From assembly GCA_036386655.1 (NCBI GenBank), contig DASVVG010000252.1:1-36077 (forward strand): DNA of 36,077 nt. The letters run 5' to 3'. Source of the stretch: JAHWJX01 sp036386655 (GTDB lineage: Bacteria; Pseudomonadota; Alphaproteobacteria; Caulobacterales; Caulobacteraceae). The notes beneath the pieces were generated by a model. That model had not been told where the DNA came from. It made no database searches and saw only the letters and a program-made list of their open reading frames with translations. Positions within the stretch are counted from its first letter, which is position 1; every line of letters starts with the position of its first letter. A program made the translations under genes and the position numbers. This document shows, one piece after another, positions 1 to 7,348 of this stretch.

Positions 1-1
1 C

Positions 2-205
2 CGCCTGCTGGCGCGCGACCAGCTGCTGACCGTTCAGAGCCTGCTCGGGCATCTGACCGAGATCGCGGGGGCCGCCAGCCGCGCCGGCGACCTGCCGCTC
101 GGCGTACGCGAGCTCTGCCGTCAGATCAGCGACGAGACCAAGTTCCGGTCGCAGACGCTCGGCGCCGTGGTCGAGCGAACGATCCCGCAGCCGCCGAACG
201 CCTAA
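2..205 (+). CDS. C-terminal end of an unidentified protein (5' truncated)
   Basis: An open frame enters from the left edge and ends at TAA 203-205, giving the last 67 residues of a protein whose start lies outside the window. The visible part is mostly helical and mixed-charge (begins RLLARDQLL, ends TIPQPPNA), with no motif I recognise. The codon use has strong third-position GC, as in the neighbours, which supports real coding. Its stop overlaps the stop of the convergent LOG-family gene by two bases. I cannot assign a function. Confidence 0.6.
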   Translation, partial: RLLARDQLLTVQSLLGHLTEIAGAASRAGDLPLGVRELCRQISDETKFRSQTLGAVVERTIPQPPNA

Positions 206-993
206 CGGACGCCGCCGCCCTCAGGGGCGCCGACGATGTCCTGGTGCGGTCGCAGGCCGTGCTCGAGCAGCCGCGCCCACACCGCCTCCGCCTCCTCCGC
301 GAAGCTGAACAGCTCGAGGTCGCCCGCGGCGATCATCCCGTGCTCGACCAGCGCCTCGAAGTTCACCACCGAGCGCCAGTAACCCTCGTCGAAGAGCACG
401 ATCGGGATTGGCGGGGCCTTGCCCGACTGCCGCAGGGTCAGGATCTCGAACAGCTCGTCCAGGGTCCCGAACCCGCCGGGGAACACCACCAGCGCGTTGG
501 CCCGCATCGCCAGGTGCATCTTGCGCATCGCGAAGTAGTGGAAGCGGAAGGTCAGCTCCGGCGTGGAGTAGGGATTCGGGAACTGCTCGTGCGGCAGCGT
601 GATGTTGAACCCGATGGTCGGGGCCCCCGCCTCGAGGGCCCCCCGGTTGGCCGCCTCCATGATCCCCGGTCCGCCGCCGGTGGCGATGACGTTGTCCCGG
701 GGATGCCCCGGGGTCGACATGATGGCCCCGCCGCGCTCGGAGGCGATCCGGCCGAATTCGCGGGCGCCTTCGTACCAGGGAGTCCCGGGCTTCACCCGCG
801 CAGAGCCGAACACCACGATGGTGGAGCGCACGCCCCAGGTGTTCAGGGCCTCCTCGACCTTGCTGAACTCGAGCAGGAAGCGCACGCCGCGCATGGTGTC
901 GCCCATCAGGAAGTCCGGGTCCTGCGCCGCCAGCCGGTAGGAGGGCGACGCCACCTGGGCGGCGTTGGCGCGGGCGATCTCGTCTTCGTCCAT
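202..993 (-). CDS. LOG-family (TIGR00730) Rossmann-fold nucleotide hydrolase
   Basis: The 263-residue product belongs to the LOG / 'lysine decarboxylase-like' family. Characterised members cleave nucleoside 5'-monophosphates (cytokinin riboside monophosphates, AMP) to free base and ribose 5-phosphate. Visible signatures are FGSAR (62-66), the nucleotide-binding GGGPGIME (106-113) and the family hallmark PGGFGTLDE (172-180). No signal peptide or membrane segment is seen, so it should be cytosolic. The start is placed at ATG 991-993 (MDEDEIARAN); the frame stays open further upstream, but that extension is Gly/Pro/Arg-rich and looks non-coding. The family call is secure; the substrate is not readable from sequence. 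Confidence 0.88.
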   Translation of the reverse strand: MDEDEIARANAAQVASPSYRLAAQDPDFLMGDTMRGVRFLLEFSKVEEALNTWGVRSTIVVFGSARVKPGTPWYEGAREFGRIASERGGAIMSTPGHPRDNVIATGGGPGIMEAANRGALEAGAPTIGFNITLPHEQFPNPYSTPELTFRFHYFAMRKMHLAMRANALVVFPGGFGTLDELFEILTLRQSGKAPPIPIVLFDEGYWRSVVNFEALVEHGMIAAGDLELFSFAEEAEAVWARLLEHGLRPHQDIVGAPEGGGVR

Positions 994-1202
994 GGGGGCT
1001 CCGGCAGTCGAACGGCTGCGGGGACTACGCCAGCCTCCGCGCCTTGGGAACCCGCCCGCGGTTAACGCGCCGCCCGGGAGGGGCGCTGGACCGCCACGCC
1101 GAAAGGCACGGCCCGTGCATGGGCCCACTTGCGCGAACGCCCGGGGGAGCCGAGCTTCGCGGCGAGCGGGTCCCGCGCGGACCTCGTCGGGGGCGCTGGA
1201 GT

Positions 1203-1994
1203 ATGACCGAGCAGGTCGAGAAGAAGTCCGAATACGCGCTGATCACCGGCGCATCGAGCGGCCTGGGCGAGATCTTCGCCCGCGAACTGGCCGCCCACGG
1301 CTGGCCCCTGATCCTGGTGGCTCGCCGGGCGGCGCGCCTGCGCGCGCTCGCCGAGGCGCTGGAGAACGCCTACGGCGTCCACGTCCACACGGTCCCGGCC
1401 GACCTCACCGTCGACGGCGGCGTCGACCTGGTCATGGACGAGGTGGCCAAGATCGGCGCCCACGTCGGCACCCTGGTGAACAACGCCGGCGCCGCCCTGC
1501 ACGGCCGGTTCGCAGAGATGTCCCTCCCGGACCAGATGCAGATGATGCGGCTCAACATGGAGCCGACGGTCGAGCTGACCTACCGCCTCCTGCCCGCGAT
1601 GCGCGCGGTGGGTCACGGCGGGATCCTGAACGTGGCCTCCATGGCGGCCTTCCAGGCCGGCCCCATGATGACGGTCTACTACGCCACCAAGGCGTTCGTG
1701 CTGTCCTTCTCCGAGGGCCTGCACGAGGAGGTCCGGAAGGACGGGATCCACGTCACCTGCCTCTGCCCGGGACCGACCGAAACCGAGCTGGTCGACCTCG
1801 CGGGTATCCGCGAGTCACGCCTGGTGAAGTACATGGGCCGCCGGCCGGAGCCGGTGGTCTGGGCCGGTCTCAGGGCGCTGGAGCGGAACAAGGCCGTGGT
1901 CATCCCCGGCGCGCTCAACCACTTCATCATCACCTCGCTGCGCTTCGCCCCTCCGGGCCTGCCGCGCAACGTCGCCAAGTTCCTCCACGCCTGA
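1203..1994 (+). CDS. short-chain dehydrogenase/reductase (SDR family)
   Basis: The 263-residue product is a classical SDR oxidoreductase. It shows the cofactor-binding TGASSGLG (15-22), the NNAG motif (93-96), catalytic Ser146 and the YxxxK pair Tyr159/Lys163. The PG motif after strand 6 (PGPTET, about 189-194) is also present. An Arg pair after strand 2 (about 41-42) would fit NADPH preference, which is inference. ATG 1203 is chosen because the frame open upstream (from 1044) is Arg/Pro-rich and unlike coding sequence. A G-rich stretch about nine bases upstream could serve as the ribosome site. It is divergent from the LOG gene. The substrate is unknown. Confidence 0.88.
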   Translation: MTEQVEKKSEYALITGASSGLGEIFARELAAHGWPLILVARRAARLRALAEALENAYGVHVHTVPADLTVDGGVDLVMDEVAKIGAHVGTLVNNAGAALHGRFAEMSLPDQMQMMRLNMEPTVELTYRLLPAMRAVGHGGILNVASMAAFQAGPMMTVYYATKAFVLSFSEGLHEEVRKDGIHVTCLCPGPTETELVDLAGIRESRLVKYMGRRPEPVVWAGLRALERNKAVVIPGALNHFIITSLRFAPPGLPRNVAKFLHA

Positions 1995-2017
1995 CGCCGA
2001 AGACGCGGGCATGAAAA

Positions 2018-2046
2018 AGCCCGGGCGCGGCGACCGCGCCCGGGCT
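2018..2046 (-). terminator. rho-independent terminator of the 97-residue gene
   Basis: A perfect 13-bp stem (AGCCCGGGCGCGG at 2018-2030, its complement at 2034-2046) encloses a 3-base loop. On the minus strand the stem is followed by TTTTT (plus-strand AAAAA, 2014-2018, partly within the stem). This is the canonical form for the gene ending at 2072. On the plus strand no U-tract follows, but the hairpin may still help end the SDR transcript. Confidence 0.85.
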
Positions 2047-2071
2047 CCCCGTCCCTTCGTCTCGTGCGCGC

Positions 2072-2365
2072 TTACTTGCGGGCGGCCTGCTGCAGCGGGC
2101 TGCGCCGCTCGACCGCGACCAGATCGCTGACCAGCTTGGCGTGCTGGGTCTCGATTTCCTGGACCATCATCTGGGCCTGGTCGAAGATCGCGTAGGACAG
2201 CTGCAGGCGCTTCTGGAAGCCCTTCGGCGTCAGGTCCTTCTTGTTGGCTTCGAGCTGGGTGACGGCGTCGATCAGCGTCTGCGACGCCGGCATCGGAGCC
2301 GGGGCGAGGGGGGCGCGGTCAACGACGCGCAGCGGGGCGGCTTCACGGGCTTGCAGTTCGCTCAT
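2072..2365 (-). CDS. conserved small protein of unknown function (97 aa)
   Basis: A 97-residue soluble protein starting at ATG 2363-2365 (MSELQAREAA). The first ~27 residues are Ala/Pro-rich and probably disordered. The remainder (about 28-97) is predicted helical with heptad-like spacing: a stretch around AVTQLEANKKDLTPKGF, then one around FDQAQMMVQEIETQHAKL, suggesting a two-helix or coiled-coil domain. There is no signal peptide or membrane segment. A canonical terminator follows, so it is probably transcribed alone. The frame is open up to 2422, but the extra N-terminus lacks support. I do not recognise a family. Confidence 0.7.
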   Translation of the reverse strand: MSELQAREAAPLRVVDRAPLAPAPMPASQTLIDAVTQLEANKKDLTPKGFQKRLQLSYAIFDQAQMMVQEIETQHAKLVSDLVAVERRSPLQQAARK

Positions 2366-2443
2366 AACGGGTCCTCGGGCTGTCTCGAATTCCCCCAGAG
2401 CAGGAACCGTGCCGGTAACCACGTGCTTGAACGGATCGTTGAC

Positions 2444-2457
2444 GCTCGGTACCGAGC
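2444..2457. promoter_or_regulatory. 14-bp perfect palindrome just upstream of the DUF3297 start
   Basis: GCTCGGTACCGAGC is a perfect palindrome ending three bases before ATG 2461, where a Shine-Dalgarno sequence would normally sit. No good AGGAG-like element is present there. It may be a repressor operator or an mRNA element; its role is unknown. Confidence 0.35.
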
Positions 2458-2460
2458 AGC

Positions 2461-2703
2461 ATGAGCGAAACCCCGCCCGACCGTCTCTCCGCCGACCCCG
2501 ACAGCCCCTTCTACGACGAGGAGGCGATGACGCGCGGCGTGGGGATCCGCTTCAAGGGCGAGGAGAAGACCAACGTCGAGGAATACTGCGTCAGCGAGGG
2601 CTGGGTGCGCCTCGCCGTCGGCAAGAAGGTCGACCGTCGCGGTCAGCCGCTGACGGTCAAGCTGCAGGGCCCGGTCGAGCCCTACTTCCGGGACGAGGCC
2701 TGA
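2461..2703 (+). CDS. DUF3297 family protein (80 aa)
   Basis: The 80-residue protein matches the DUF3297 family pattern: an N-terminal PxxDRLSxDPxSPFYD segment, then GVGIRF-KGxEKxNVEEYCVSEGWVRL and a C-terminal LKGxVEPYF-like ending. Length is about the family norm. It is soluble, acidic at the N-terminus, and has no signal peptide. The family is common in proteobacteria and, to my knowledge, uncharacterised. It begins at ATG 2461 directly behind a short palindrome and is followed by a hairpin at 2710-2731. The family call is from memory of the pattern. Confidence 0.75.
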   Translation: MSETPPDRLSADPDSPFYDEEAMTRGVGIRFKGEEKTNVEEYCVSEGWVRLAVGKKVDRRGQPLTVKLQGPVEPYFRDEA

Positions 2704-2709
2704 AGCGAC

Positions 2710-2731
2710 GCGGGGGCCCGAAGGCCCCCGC
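2710..2731. terminator. hairpin between convergent genes
   Basis: A perfect 9-bp stem GCGGGGGCC / GGCCCCCGC with a CGAA tetraloop lies between the convergent DUF3297 gene and the 102-residue membrane protein gene. Neither side has a clear U-tract, so it is a likely but non-canonical bidirectional terminator. Confidence 0.55.
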
Positions 2732-2740
2732 TCAGAAGCC

Positions 2741-3049
2741 TTACTGCGCCGGGGGCACCGCGCGCTCGGCCGCTTCGGAGACGTTCTCCGCCGCGTTCGA
2801 GGCCGACTCCGACACGCTGGCCGCCGCATCGGTGACCGCGTCGGTCTGCAGGGCCTCCTGCCGGTTCGCGTTCATCAGGAAGTAGGCGACGATCGCCACC
2901 AGCGCGATCAGGGCGACGATCGCCAGGATGGTGCCGGCCCCGCCGCCGCCACGCCGCTCGACCACCGTGGTCCCGCCCGTGTCCTGCCGCTCGACCGTCC
3001 GCTCGGCGGTCACGCCGTCGTTCCGCTCCGTCACGCGTTCCGTCGCCAT
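2741..3049 (-). CDS. small single-pass membrane protein (102 aa)
   Basis: The 102-residue product has three parts: a charged, Thr/Arg/Glu-rich N-terminus (1-33), a Gly-rich linker and one hydrophobic segment (about 39-59) long enough to span the inner membrane, and an Ala/Ser/Glu-rich C-terminal tail (about 65-98) with predicted helical repeats of the AxxxxSExxxxA type. There is no cleavable signal. The architecture resembles small stress-associated membrane proteins, but I recognise no family. A possible general-stress (EcfG/SigT-type) promoter lies upstream at 3078-3102, which would fit that idea. Confidence 0.7.
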   Translation of the reverse strand: MATERVTERNDGVTAERTVERQDTGGTTVVERRGGGGAGTILAIVALIALVAIVAYFLMNANRQEALQTDAVTDAAASVSESASNAAENVSEAAERAVPPAQ

Positions 3050-3077
3050 CTCATGTCTCCGTCTTACCTGCTGCTGA

Positions 3078-3102
3078 AACAGCGAAGCTCGACGGTCGTT
3101 CC
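3078..3102 (-). promoter_or_regulatory. candidate EcfG/SigT-type general stress promoter
   Basis: On the minus strand GGAAC (3102-3098) is followed after exactly 16 bases by TGTT (3081-3078). The consensus for alphaproteobacterial EcfG sigma factors is GGAAC-N16/17-CGTT, so only one -10 position deviates. The element sits 28 bases before ATG 3049 of the small membrane protein. Confidence 0.45.
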
Positions 3103-3130
3103 ATCAAATGAGGGGCTTTCAACCAGCGGG

Positions 3131-4957
3131 CTAGTCGCGGACGGCCGCCGTTCCCGCCGGACGGAGAGCGCGCGGCTCCCGGTCCCCCTCCGTCTTCTCC
3201 CGGAAGAGGCGGCGGAACTCGTCGCGCCGCTCGTGGATCGAGGCGATCACCGGGCCCATGGGGATGCCGATGTCCACCAGCGCGTTCTCGGCGAGCTGCA
3301 GGCTGGCCTCGATGGTCTCCGGCACCGCGTCGGTGACGCCGAGTTCGTAGAGCCGGGCGGCGTGCTTGTGGTCCCGGGCCCGGGCGACGATCGTCAGGTC
3401 CGGGCGCAGGGCGCGGGCGCAGGTCACCACGTCTTCCACCTTCTTGGCGGCGTCCATCGTGACCACGAGCGCCGGCGCCGTCTCCACGCCGCAGCGCTTC
3501 AGGAACTCCGCCCGGCCAGCGTCGCCGAACCAGATCGGCACGCCCTCGGCGCGGGCCTGCTCGACCACCTTGGCGTCATTGTCCACGGCCACCCAGGCCA
3601 CCTCGTGCCGGCTGAGCATGTCCGAAACCAGCCGGCCGACGCGGCCGAACCCCGCGATCAGCACCAGTGGCCTGTCCGGGTCTTCCGGCCCCGGCGTATT
3701 CTGCACCTGGGCGACGTCGTTGGACTCCTCGCGCCGGTTGATGCGCGCGCCGAGCATCGTCAGGAGCGGGATGGCGAACATCGACAGGGTGGCGGAGACG
3801 AGCACCGCCGATCCGGCCGTGCGGTCCACCAGCCCGTCGGCCAGCGCGGCGCTCAGGATCACGAAGGCGAACTCGCCCGCCGGTCCGAGCACCAGGGCGG
3901 TTTCGAGCGCCGGCCTGGTGGCGACGCCGAACGCGCGGGCGAGCCCGAAGATGACGCCGATCTTGATGGCGACCAGAGCGACTCCGATGCCGAGGATCGC
4001 GCCCGGGCGCTCGACCACCTGCGAAAGGTCGAGCTGCAGGCCGACGGAGACGAAGAACAGGCCCAGCAGCAGGCCTTTGAACGGCTCGATCACCGTCTCG
4101 ACCTCCCGGCGGTACTCGGTCTCCGCCAGCAGAAGCCCGGCGATGAAGGCGCCGATGGCCATCGAGAGCCCCGCCGCCGCGGAGACCAGCCCGGAGAGGA
4201 TGATGACCAGCAGGCAGGCCGCCATGAAGAGCTCCTGGCTCTTCGTCCGCGCCACCGAGCGCATCATGCGGCGGAACACGAGCCGGCCCACGGCCACCAA
4301 GAGGAGGACGCCGGCCAGCGCGGGCGCGAGCGTCATCACGAGGTCGCGCCCGATATTCCCCTCGCCTCCACCGGCGAGCACCATCACGGTGAACAGCAGC
4401 GGCGCCACCGCGATGTCCTGCGCCAGCAGCACCGAGAAGCTGGCTCGGCCCGCCGGGGTCTGCAGCCGCCGTCGCTCCGCGAGCACCTGCGTCACGATCG
4501 CGGTGGAGGAGAGGCTGAGCGCGGCTCCGATCGCCGCGGCCGCTCCCAGCGGCCGCCCGAGCAGCATCACCGCCGCGCCGAGGACGATCGCGCACACCGC
4601 CACCTGCAGAAGCCCGAGGCCGAACACCAGCCGCCGCATGCTCCGGAGCCGCTCCCACGAGAGCTCCAGCCCGATCATGAACAGCAGGAAGACGACCCCG
4701 AACTCGCCGAGCACCCGGAACTGCTCGGCCTCGGAGATCGTGAACGAGGCCAGCCACGGCGCCTCGTCGGCCAGGCTGCCCAGCCCGTAGGGGCCCAGCG
4801 CGGCCCCGGCGGTCAGGAAGCCCAGCACGGGGCTGATCCTGAACCTCTGGAACAGCGGCACCAGGATCGCGGCGGTGGCCAGGAACAGCAGGACGTTCTT
4901 GTACTCGGTGGTGTCGACGGCAGGTTCCAAGCGGCTTCCTTCTGCGAGGTCCCTCAT
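3131..4957 (-). CDS. Kef-type (CPA2) monovalent cation:proton antiporter with TrkA-N domain
   Basis: The 608-residue product has the KefB/KefC layout. About 12 hydrophobic segments (roughly 20-405) carry the CPA2 signatures GFLTAGAALGP, FLLFMIGLELS and ALSLSSTAIV. A cytoplasmic Rossmann RCK/TrkA-N domain (about 425-545) follows, with nucleotide-binding GFGRVG. It should exchange K+ or Na+ for H+ at the inner membrane, gated by NAD(H) or a similar ligand. No KefF/KefG-type partner is nearby, so glutathione gating is not supported. ATG 4957 is given as start, but TTG 4928-4930 (residue 10) has a better Shine-Dalgarno (AAGGA, 4941-4937) and may be the true start. Confidence 0.88.
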   Translation of the reverse strand: MRDLAEGSRLEPAVDTTEYKNVLLFLATAAILVPLFQRFRISPVLGFLTAGAALGPYGLGSLADEAPWLASFTISEAEQFRVLGEFGVVFLLFMIGLELSWERLRSMRRLVFGLGLLQVAVCAIVLGAAVMLLGRPLGAAAAIGAALSLSSTAIVTQVLAERRRLQTPAGRASFSVLLAQDIAVAPLLFTVMVLAGGGEGNIGRDLVMTLAPALAGVLLLVAVGRLVFRRMMRSVARTKSQELFMAACLLVIILSGLVSAAAGLSMAIGAFIAGLLLAETEYRREVETVIEPFKGLLLGLFFVSVGLQLDLSQVVERPGAILGIGVALVAIKIGVIFGLARAFGVATRPALETALVLGPAGEFAFVILSAALADGLVDRTAGSAVLVSATLSMFAIPLLTMLGARINRREESNDVAQVQNTPGPEDPDRPLVLIAGFGRVGRLVSDMLSRHEVAWVAVDNDAKVVEQARAEGVPIWFGDAGRAEFLKRCGVETAPALVVTMDAAKKVEDVVTCARALRPDLTIVARARDHKHAARLYELGVTDAVPETIEASLQLAENALVDIGIPMGPVIASIHERRDEFRRLFREKTEGDREPRALRPAGTAAVRD

Positions 4958-4999
4958 TGTAGAGCGGGGTGCGGCGTTTATTCGCCTCAGCGGCGGCCG

Positions 5000-5016
5000 A
5001 TCGAATAATTATCTGG
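5000..5016. promoter_or_regulatory. AT-rich patch, possible divergent promoter core
   Basis: GAATAATTATC (5003-5013) is a conspicuous AT-rich island between the divergent antiporter and M13 peptidase genes. It offers -10-like hexamers on both strands (AATAAT plus, GATAAT minus). Matching -35 elements are poor, so this is only suggestive. Confidence 0.3.
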
Positions 5017-5086
5017 CGCATTCGCGGCCCGCCGCGAACGACACCTACACGCAAGAGGCGCTTCACGCCTCGAAGGAAAACGCCTG

Positions 5087-7204
5087 ATGAAGCGACTTTG
5101 GCTGGCCGCCGTGGCGGCGTCCGCTCTGACCACCGCAGCGAACGCTCAGGAGCACGAGGTCTGCCTCGACCAGACCTGCAGCACGGTCTCCATCCTGGAC
5201 CTCGATTCCGACTCCGCGGCGGCCGAGACGGTAGACACTGCCACGCCTAAGTTCGGGACGTGGGGCGTCGACGTCGCCGCGATGGATCGGGCCGCCGATC
5301 CCGGCGACAGCTTCAACCGGTTCGCGAACGGCAAGGGCCTCGACACCCTCGTCATCCCGGCCGACCGAACCAGCTGGGGGTCCTTCGCCGCGCTGCGCGA
5401 GCTGTCGGACAACCGCATCCGCGCGCTGATCGACGAACTCGCGGCGAAGCCGAACGCGACCGGCGACGAAGCGAAGATTGCCGACTTCTACCGCAGCTTC
5501 ATGGATGCCGAACGGGTCGAGCGCCTCGACGCCGCCCCGCTCGCGGCCGACCTCCGCGCGATCCGCGAGGCCGACACACGTTCGGAGCTGGCGCAGCTGA
5601 TGGGACGCTCCCTCGGCGGCTTCGGCCGCTCGTTCTTCAGTGCGTTCGTCAACGAAGACTCCAAGCGCCCGAACATAAACGTTGTTTTCATGAGCCAGTC
5701 CGGCCTGGGCCTGCCGGACCGCGACTACTACCTGGTCGACCGGTTCAAGACGCAGCGCGCCGCCTACCAGGACTACGTCCAGCGCATGCTGACCATGGCG
5801 GCCTGGCCGGACGCGAAGGCTCGCGCGGCGGACATCCTGGCGCTCGAGACGCGCATCGCCGAGGCGAGCTGGACGCGGGCGGAGAGCCGCGACCGCGACA
5901 AGACCTACAACCCCGTCACCGTCGCCGAGCTGCAGCGCCTCGCCCCCGCCTTCGCGTGGCGGCCATTCCTGCAGGCCGCGAACCTGCAGGGCGGCGACCG
6001 CATCATCCTCAGCCAGAGCACCGCCTTCCCGAAGCTCGCGGCGATCTTCGCCGACACGCCCGTCGAGACGCTGCAGGCGTGGCAGGCCTTCCACACGGTG
6101 GATTCGGCCGCGCCCTACCTGTCGAACCGGTTCGTCAACGCGAACTGGGAGTTCCGCCAGAAGACCCTGTCCGGCCAGCCGGAGCAGCGCTCGCGCGTAA
6201 AGCGGGCGGTCACCGCGACGGACGCGGCGCTCGGCGACCCGCTGGGCCGGCTCTACACCGCCCGCTACTTCCCGCCTGAGTCCAAGGCGAAGATGGAGGC
6301 GCTGGTCGCCGACCTGAAGGCGGCGCTGAAGGTCCGCATCGACGGCCTCGCCTGGATGAGCCCGGAGACCAAGGTCCAGGCCCAGGACAAGCTCGCCAAG
6401 TTCAACGTCAACATCGGCTACTCGCCGCTCGTGCGGGACTACGCCGACCTGCAGGTGGACCCGACCGACCTCTACGGGAACATCAAGCGCAGCCAGGCGC
6501 ACGAGTGGGTCTGGAACAGCGGGCGGCTGCAACGGCCGGTGGACCCGAACGACTGGGGCCGCCCGCCGCAGACGGTGAACGCCTGGTACCGGGCCAACCA
6601 CAACGACATCACCTTCCCCGCCGCGATCCTGCAGCCGCCGTTCTTCGATCCTGAGGCGGATCCGGCCGTGAACTACGGCGGCATCGGCGGCGTGATCGGG
6701 CACGAGATCAGCCACGGTTTCGACGACCAGGGCCGCAAGGTCGACGGGAACGGCGTGTTGCGCGACTGGTGGACGGCCGAGGACGCGGCCAAGTTCCAGG
6801 TGCAGGCCGACCGGCTGGGCGCCCAGTACGACACCTACACCCCGATCCCAGGAGACCCGGCCGTGAAGGTCAACGGCAAGCTGACCATGGGCGAGAACAT
6901 CGGCGACCTCGGGGGCCTGCTGATGGCGCTGGACGCGTACCGGCTGTCGCTCGACGGCAAGCCGGCGCCCGTGATCGACGGCCTCACCGGCGACCAGCGG
7001 GTGTTCCTCGGCTGGGCGCAGGTCTGGCGCACCAAGGCGCGGGACGAGGCGCTGCGCCAGCAGGTGGTCACCGACCCCCACTCGCCGGCCCAGTTCCGGG
7101 TCGACGGCGTCGTCCGCAACATCGACGCCTGGTACGAGGCGTTCGGCGTCACGCCGGACGACGACCTCTACCTGCCGCCCGAGCGGCGCGTGCGCATCTG
7201 GTAG
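5087..7204 (+). CDS. secreted M13 family (neprilysin/PepO-type) zinc metallopeptidase
   Basis: The 705-residue product starts with a clear Sec signal peptide (MKRLWLAAVAASALTTAANA, cleavage near residue 20-21) and is an M13 endopeptidase of usual bacterial length. The zinc site is complete: HEISH at 539-543, third ligand Glu603 in GENIGD, and Asp607. The upstream substrate-binding region NAWYRANHNDITFPA, with PPFFD following, is also intact. The protein ends RVRIW, close to the usual family C-terminus. It should cleave oligopeptides in the periplasm or at the cell surface. A good AAGGA (5073-5077) precedes ATG 5087. A strong palindrome follows the stop. It is transcribed alone. Confidence 0.93.
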   Translation: MKRLWLAAVAASALTTAANAQEHEVCLDQTCSTVSILDLDSDSAAAETVDTATPKFGTWGVDVAAMDRAADPGDSFNRFANGKGLDTLVIPADRTSWGSFAALRELSDNRIRALIDELAAKPNATGDEAKIADFYRSFMDAERVERLDAAPLAADLRAIREADTRSELAQLMGRSLGGFGRSFFSAFVNEDSKRPNINVVFMSQSGLGLPDRDYYLVDRFKTQRAAYQDYVQRMLTMAAWPDAKARAADILALETRIAEASWTRAESRDRDKTYNPVTVAELQRLAPAFAWRPFLQAANLQGGDRIILSQSTAFPKLAAIFADTPVETLQAWQAFHTVDSAAPYLSNRFVNANWEFRQKTLSGQPEQRSRVKRAVTATDAALGDPLGRLYTARYFPPESKAKMEALVADLKAALKVRIDGLAWMSPETKVQAQDKLAKFNVNIGYSPLVRDYADLQVDPTDLYGNIKRSQAHEWVWNSGRLQRPVDPNDWGRPPQTVNAWYRANHNDITFPAAILQPPFFDPEADPAVNYGGIGGVIGHEISHGFDDQGRKVDGNGVLRDWWTAEDAAKFQVQADRLGAQYDTYTPIPGDPAVKVNGKLTMGENIGDLGGLLMALDAYRLSLDGKPAPVIDGLTGDQRVFLGWAQVWRTKARDEALRQQVVTDPHSPAQFRVDGVVRNIDAWYEAFGVTPDDDLYLPPERRVRIW

Positions 7205-7220
7205 CCGGAAAACGAATGAA

Positions 7221-7244
7221 CCCGCCGCAGGTACCTGCGGCGGG
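7221..7244. terminator. 24-bp perfect palindrome downstream of the M13 peptidase gene
   Basis: CCCGCCGCAGGT (7221-7232) is followed immediately by its exact complement, with a KpnI site at the centre. As RNA it folds to a 10-bp GC stem with a GTAC loop, 16 bases after the stop. No U-tract follows on the plus strand. It is probably a terminator or 3'-stabilising hairpin; a protein-binding site is possible. Confidence 0.5.
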
Positions 7245-7348
7245 CCCACTGGCTCGATCCGAGCGGGCGTTCCCTCCCCGAAACGCCGGAGGCGCTGGCC
7301 GAAACCGCGCCTTCCTGACACGAAAAAGACGTTAATGCGGGCCGGGAG

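Noticed and set aside
2403..2432. GGAAC at 2403 as an EcfG-type promoter for the DUF3297 gene
   Set aside because: At 16 or 17 bases downstream the sequence reads TGCT or GCTT, not CGTT or TGTT.
3053..5008. A 651-codon plus-strand frame opposite the antiporter
   Set aside because: Arg/His/Glu-rich without motifs; a third-position GC shadow of the Kef-type gene.
5063..7321. A 752-codon minus-strand frame opposite the M13 peptidase
   Set aside because: The plus-strand gene has a signal peptide and intact zinc motifs; this frame has neither motifs nor a sensible composition.
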